Assembly (NCBI GenBank): GCA_002316225.1
Contig: DCDC01000049.1
Coordinates: 1 to 45,295 of the forward strand
Direction of reading: 5' to 3'
Length of the DNA: 45,295 nucleotides
Source of the DNA: Firmicutes bacterium UBA1065
Lineage (GTDB): Bacteria > Bacillota > Clostridia > Tissierellales > Sedimentibacteraceae
Shown: positions 42,191 through 45,295 of the stretch, in pieces
How the letters are laid out: every line of letters begins with the position of its first letter
Numbering within the stretch: the first letter of the stretch is position 1
Translations under genes and position numbers: made by a program
The notes under the pieces: model-generated
Told to the model about the DNA's origin: nothing
Seen by the model: only the letters and a program-made list of their open reading frames with translations
The model's database searches: none

Positions 42191-42250
42191 TGGGGACATT
42201 CATCCTGGGTCACCCCAAAGACTATCTTCAAAGGATGTGTGTCCCCATAC
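42191..42250 (+). repeat. GGGGACATT...TGTGTCCCCATAC hairpin repeat, copy 3
   Basis: Arms GGGGACATTCATCC and GGATGTGTGTCCCC enclose a CACCCCAAAG loop motif. It lies eight bases from copy 2, and its right end GTCCCCATAC, then CTTTACA, matches the sequence behind the grdA stop codon. Confidence 0.8.
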
Positions 42251-42254
42251 CTCT

Positions 42255-42428
42255 TTACACCCTATTTACCGCTTCTTCCAGCTTATCTAAATGCTTAATC
42301 GGGAAATAGGCCAAAAGCTCCTTAAACTGTTCTACCGTCAGTCCCCGGCTTGTGGTATATATCCTTATTTTTTCATCCAAATCTGCATTTATAAACTTCT
42401 CTTTGATTTCTTCAAAACTTTTATCCAT
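42255..42428 (-). CDS. Small hypothetical protein, 57 residues
   Basis: This ORF is below common length cut-offs. It starts MDKSFEEIKEKFINADLDEK at the ATG at 42428 behind AAGGGA and ends AVNRV. It is charged and probably all-helical, with no membrane segment, cysteine or known motif. A typical coding composition and a good ribosome binding site support it. The stop codon abuts the hairpin repeat, just as the grdA stop abuts copy 1. Function unknown. Confidence 0.6.
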   Translation of the reverse strand: MDKSFEEIKEKFINADLDEKIRIYTTSRGLTVEQFKELLAYFPIKHLDKLEEAVNRV

Positions 42429-42506
42429 GGTCTTCCCTTTCTTTAATTGATATCTTTTGCTTATTATTGCACAATAACATGAATCTATTATGGAAATAAA
42501 ATATAA

Positions 42507-42535
42507 TTGATTATTTCTCTTGAATATAGTAAAAT
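42507..42535 (+). promoter_or_regulatory. rsgA promoter
   Basis: TTGATT (42507-42512), a 17-base spacer and TAAAAT (42530-42535) imply a start near 42542 and a leader of about 120 bases before rsgA. Confidence 0.6.
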
Positions 42536-42587
42536 CCTTTCTATCAATACCTTTTTTGCTAATTTAATCCGAAGGGAGTGTTGTCTT

Positions 42588-42641
42588 ATGATTTATTATA
42601 ATAGAAAATTATATACACCAACGGAGGTAAACCTCCGGTAA
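42588..42641 (+). CDS. Candidate leader peptide upstream of rsgA (17 residues)
   Basis: ATG at 42588 follows GAAGGGAGTG by seven bases and opens a 17-codon frame, MIYYNRKLYTPTEVNLR, ending 19 bases before the rsgA start. Its last codons contain the hairpin at 42622-42637. A leader translated through this hairpin could regulate rsgA, but the ORF is too short for sequence statistics. Confidence 0.35.
   Translation: MIYYNRKLYTPTEVNLR
42622..42637 (+). promoter_or_regulatory. Hairpin with internal GGAGG before rsgA
   Basis: CGGAGG-TAAA-CCTCCG forms a stable 6-bp stem. It holds a perfect ribosome-binding sequence in its left arm and its complement in the right arm, which could also pair with the true rsgA site AGGAGG at 42650. 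Confidence 0.5.
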
Positions 42642-42660
42642 TTATTATTAGGAGGACAAA

Positions 42661-43728
42661 TTGGAAAAAATCAATATGGAAGATTATGGGCTCAGTGACA
42701 GATTCCTTGCTGAGTCAAAAATGTACAATTTAAGTATCGGCAGAATCATTTCACAAGAAAAAGGCTCATATGGGCTGATAACGGAAAATGGTGAATTTAA
42801 GGCACAAGTTACTGGAAAATTAAGATACAAATCGGTGAATATATCAGATTATCCTGCGGTTGGTGATTTTGTCATGGTGGATGAAAATAAGGGCAATCCT
42901 GTAATACACCATGTATTAAGCCGGAAAAGCGCCTTTATCAGAAAGGCTGCAGGTACTTCAAACAAGGACCAGGTTGTTGCTGCAAACGTGGATACGGTGT
43001 TTATATGCATGTCCCTTAACAAGGACTTTAATTTAAGGCGACTTGAGCGATATATAGCAATCGGCTGGGACAGCGGAGCCCTTCCCGTTGTGGTTTTGAC
43101 AAAATCAGATCTTTGCAGCAATATAGATGAAATTTTGAATGAGCTAAGAGATGTTGCTTTAGAACTTGATATCTTGATCACATCAAGCAAGGCTGAAGAT
43201 TACGCCAGCTTAAAAAAATATATTAAGCCCGGAAGGACGGTAGCTTTCATCGGATCCTCAGGCGTGGGCAAAACCACCCTTATCAACAAGCTAATGGACC
43301 GGGATATTTTGGCCACGGGTGAAATAAGAAAAGATGACAGGGGCAGGCACACAACAAGCAAAAGAGAATTAATCCTCCTGCCGGAAGGAGGCATGGTTAT
43401 CGATACTCCGGGCATGAGGGAGATAGGTATAGAAAGCGCCGATTTTTCAAAGTCTTTCGCAGATATCGAGGACCTGGCCCTCTTATGCAGATTCAGTGAC
43501 TGCACCCACACCAAGGAACCCGGATGCGCAGTGAAAAAAGCTCTTGAAGACGGCATCTTGTCAGGAGACAGGCTTGAAAGCTATTTTAAACTCAAAAATG
43601 AAGCAGAATATGAAGGCTTGAATTCCAGGCAGATAGAAAAGCAAAAAATCTCCAGAATTTTCAAAGATGCGGGCGGTATGAAGAAAGCCCGAAAATACGT
43701 TAAAAATAAAAACAAGTATAATGAATAA
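42661..43728 (+). CDS. rsgA: Ribosome small subunit-dependent GTPase A
   Basis: This 355-residue circularly permuted GTPase helps the 30S subunit mature. An N-terminal OB-fold is followed by G4 (VLTKSD), G1 (GSSGVGKTT), G2-like region (RHTTSKRE) and G3 (DTPGMRE), and a zinc-binding end with CRFSDCTHTKEPGC. The start is TTG at 42661, five bases after AGGAGG; the next ATG is five codons in. It is the only long gene on the plus strand. Confidence 0.95.
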   Translation: MEKINMEDYGLSDRFLAESKMYNLSIGRIISQEKGSYGLITENGEFKAQVTGKLRYKSVNISDYPAVGDFVMVDENKGNPVIHHVLSRKSAFIRKAAGTSNKDQVVAANVDTVFICMSLNKDFNLRRLERYIAIGWDSGALPVVVLTKSDLCSNIDEILNELRDVALELDILITSSKAEDYASLKKYIKPGRTVAFIGSSGVGKTTLINKLMDRDILATGEIRKDDRGRHTTSKRELILLPEGGMVIDTPGMREIGIESADFSKSFADIEDLALLCRFSDCTHTKEPGCAVKKALEDGILSGDRLESYFKLKNEAEYEGLNSRQIEKQKISRIFKDAGGMKKARKYVKNKNKYNE

Positions 43729-43764
43729 AACCACGGATACGACCACGTAAACGTGGTTTTATTC
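43723..43764. terminator. Bidirectional terminator between rsgA and the radical SAM gene
   Basis: A perfect 13-bp stem GAATAAAACCACG/CGTGGTTTTATTC (43723-43735 and 43752-43764) serves both converging genes. The stop codons of both lie inside the stem arms, and each arm ends in TTTTATTC on the outgoing side. Confidence 0.75.
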
Positions 43765-45117
43765 ATTCATTAAAGCCTTGTATTTTTTTACCGCCTTTAT
43801 GGACCCCTTAAGTACCCTGTAAATATTTTTTAGCCCGTACTTTTTTATCATTTCCGTATTCTTGTTGATAAAAATATTTACATACAAATTTGTTTTCAAT
43901 AATTCCCCATAGTATTCCCTGAGGCTTATTTTTGAAGGTTTTATCATTACCTGGCCAAAGCTCCATTTTTCGTAATCCTCCATAGAGTACAAAAGCCTGT
44001 CTTCAAGTGTCCTGTACATGGGCAGGTTGGGAAAGGGGGTTAAGGGACTTATGGTGGTAATTTGAGGTTTAAGCTTTTTAATATACCTTCTTAGTGATTT
44101 AAAGTCTTTTTTATCCCAGTCGGGATGAGCCATAAAGGAAGCCCAGACATCAATCCCATATTTTCTTAAAATTTCGGCAGTCTTTATATTATCGTCTGCG
44201 GATGAGCTCTTATGATACTTTGAAAGTTCATCATCATTGAATGTTTCATAGCCAACAAGGAGGGCCTTAAGGCCGATTTCATGCAAGACCTTTAAATATT
44301 TTTCGTACTCAATAATGCCTTTGACCGACCCGTACATGATATAATTCTTTTTCAAGTTGAGGTCTTTTACAAGATTTATAAAAGTGTTAAGCTTTTCATC
44401 GCTGCACAAAAAGTCATTATCAATGAACATTATTGTGGGCTCTTTGATGTTTCTTAAGTCATTTTTGGTAAGGTCAAGATTTATAAGTTTTTCTTCTGCC
44501 CCTTCAATTCTCCACCTTAAGCAAAAATCGCATACCTTTTGGCACCCTGTCCCAAATTCCATGATTGCGGCCGGTTTATAGCCAAAATATGAATACTCCT
44601 CCCGGTATTTTTCCGTAGACCCCCTGTCAGGAAGCATGTATTCGTTTCTTCCCCTTAAACCTGTGGACTTATAGGCCAGAGCCCTTGACCTTATCCCATC
44701 AATGGGATGTATATCACCTTTATTTATGGAAGCAAAAAAATCTTTTAAGTTGTCTTTTGTGGTATATTCAAAAATATGGTCCACTCCTTCATCATAAAAA
44801 GCTTTCGGGTTCAAATAAGCCTGGGTTCCTCCCACAAGGGTTATTATTCTCGAGTCTGTCTCTTTGGCTTCCCTGCACAGGTCAAGGACCTTAACCACAT
44901 CGATGCAAAGGGATGTCATCCCGACAAGATGGGGCAAAAATTCCTTTATTTTGGCCCTTAAACTTTTTGTTTCAACCATCATATCGAAGATTTGAACTTC
45001 ATGGTCTTCTTTTAAGGCCCCATAAATTATTTCAAGACCCAAGGGCTCCGAAAACATGAAGTCGCTAAGGGTGATTGCCTGTTTGATCCTGGGCGGCCTA
45101 ACCAATAATATTCTCAT
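43759..45117 (-). CDS. B12-binding-domain radical SAM protein
   Basis: This 452-residue protein begins MRILLVRPPRIKQAIT, as in radical SAM proteins with a cobalamin-binding-like N-terminus (about 1-140; GGTQAYLNP). The cluster motif CQKVCDFC (C-x3-C-x2-C) lies near residue 193. A hydrophobic KKYKAL end follows. The class includes methyltransferases and cyclases, and nothing nearby names the substrate. The ATG follows AAGGAG. It stands alone, convergent with rsgA. Confidence 0.88.
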   Translation of the reverse strand: MRILLVRPPRIKQAITLSDFMFSEPLGLEIIYGALKEDHEVQIFDMMVETKSLRAKIKEFLPHLVGMTSLCIDVVKVLDLCREAKETDSRIITLVGGTQAYLNPKAFYDEGVDHIFEYTTKDNLKDFFASINKGDIHPIDGIRSRALAYKSTGLRGRNEYMLPDRGSTEKYREEYSYFGYKPAAIMEFGTGCQKVCDFCLRWRIEGAEEKLINLDLTKNDLRNIKEPTIMFIDNDFLCSDEKLNTFINLVKDLNLKKNYIMYGSVKGIIEYEKYLKVLHEIGLKALLVGYETFNDDELSKYHKSSSADDNIKTAEILRKYGIDVWASFMAHPDWDKKDFKSLRRYIKKLKPQITTISPLTPFPNLPMYRTLEDRLLYSMEDYEKWSFGQVMIKPSKISLREYYGELLKTNLYVNIFINKNTEMIKKYGLKNIYRVLKGSIKAVKKYKALMNE

Positions 45118-45264
45118 TTTGACTCCTTAACTAATACGAAATATCGCGAAAAATAAATGTTCGCTTTATATTTTTAATATTTTTCTTATGTACTAGCATT
45201 GCGGTTATTATTATAGGTAAACTGCAATAAACCGTGAGCGGTTATTTTTATTATTAATTCCCTT

Positions 45265-45295
45265 TGTCATCCTGAGGGCTTCAGCCCGAAGGATC
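45265..45295 (+). repeat. TGTCATCCTGAG repeat, cut by the window edge
   Basis: TGTCATCCTGAGGGCTTCAG then CCCGAAGGATC match the start and inner GGGCT-AGCCC-GAAGGATC parts of the element at 37522-37585. GGGCTTCAGCCC forms a small inner hairpin. Confidence 0.75.

Noticed and set aside
45118..45264. A gene or RNA in the right-hand end region
   Set aside because: Only AT-rich sequence with weak hairpins (GCGAA/TTCGC and AACCG/CGGTT) is seen; no ORF or RNA signature is convincing.

Overview
The window looks like chromosomal DNA from a low-GC, Gram-positive anaerobe of the Clostridia/Tissierellia type that lives by amino-acid (Stickland) fermentation. The evidence is a complete selenoprotein glycine reductase operon, a branched-chain 2-oxoacid:ferredoxin oxidoreductase operon with phosphate butyryltransferase and butyrate kinase, sigma-54 and a sigma-54 activator, strong AGGAGG ribosome binding sites and some TTG/GTG starts. 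Almost everything is on the minus strand; rsgA with its leader ORF is the only plus-strand unit. No rRNA, tRNA, CRISPR array, transposase or prophage gene was recognised.

Layout, from right to left in the direction of minus-strand transcription. 45117-43759 is a radical SAM protein that converges on rsgA (plus strand, 42661-43728). 42428-39682 holds a 57-residue small protein, a membrane-bound Mrr-like protein, a nitroreductase and pduL. 39469-32610 is a sensory/export module: response regulator, histidine kinase, then an ABC ATPase, permease, GldG-like protein and DUF4340 protein. Its two transcription units start from promoters carrying the same pair of 11-bp-spaced direct repeats, and the whole module lies between two copies of a 36-nt palindromic repeat. 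32429-25845 has a YgiQ-type radical SAM protein and then capA-cdaA-cdaR (c-di-AMP synthesis) running into a PAS/AAA+/Fis sigma-54 activator.

25672-19270 is the oxidative Stickland operon ptb-buk-ATPase-vor(delta, alpha, beta, gamma)-ilvE. It is preceded by a textbook sigma-54 promoter and TGCAA/TTGCA palindromes suited to the neighbouring activator. 19123-14964 holds queG, a DUF503 gene, nth, trmL and a Na/Pi cotransporter. 14882-6781 is the reductive Stickland operon: sigma-A promoter, tandem glycine riboswitch, then grdX-grdE-grdB-trxB-trxA-grdA-grdC-grdD. grdA and grdB each contain an in-frame UGA selenocysteine codon. 6640-5243 is rpoN, and 5082-1 is the lower glycolysis operon gap-pgk-tpiA-gpmI-eno, with eno cut by the window edge.

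The parts fit one physiology. IlvE makes branched-chain 2-oxoacids, VOR oxidises them to acyl-CoA with reduced ferredoxin, and Ptb/Buk conserve the energy as ATP. Electrons pass through thioredoxin reductase and thioredoxin to glycine reductase, whose acetyl phosphate also yields ATP. Sigma-54 (encoded here) plus the activator would control the oxidative branch, and glycine itself, through the riboswitch, the reductive branch. Several families of short hairpin repeats sit between genes, often touching stop codons.
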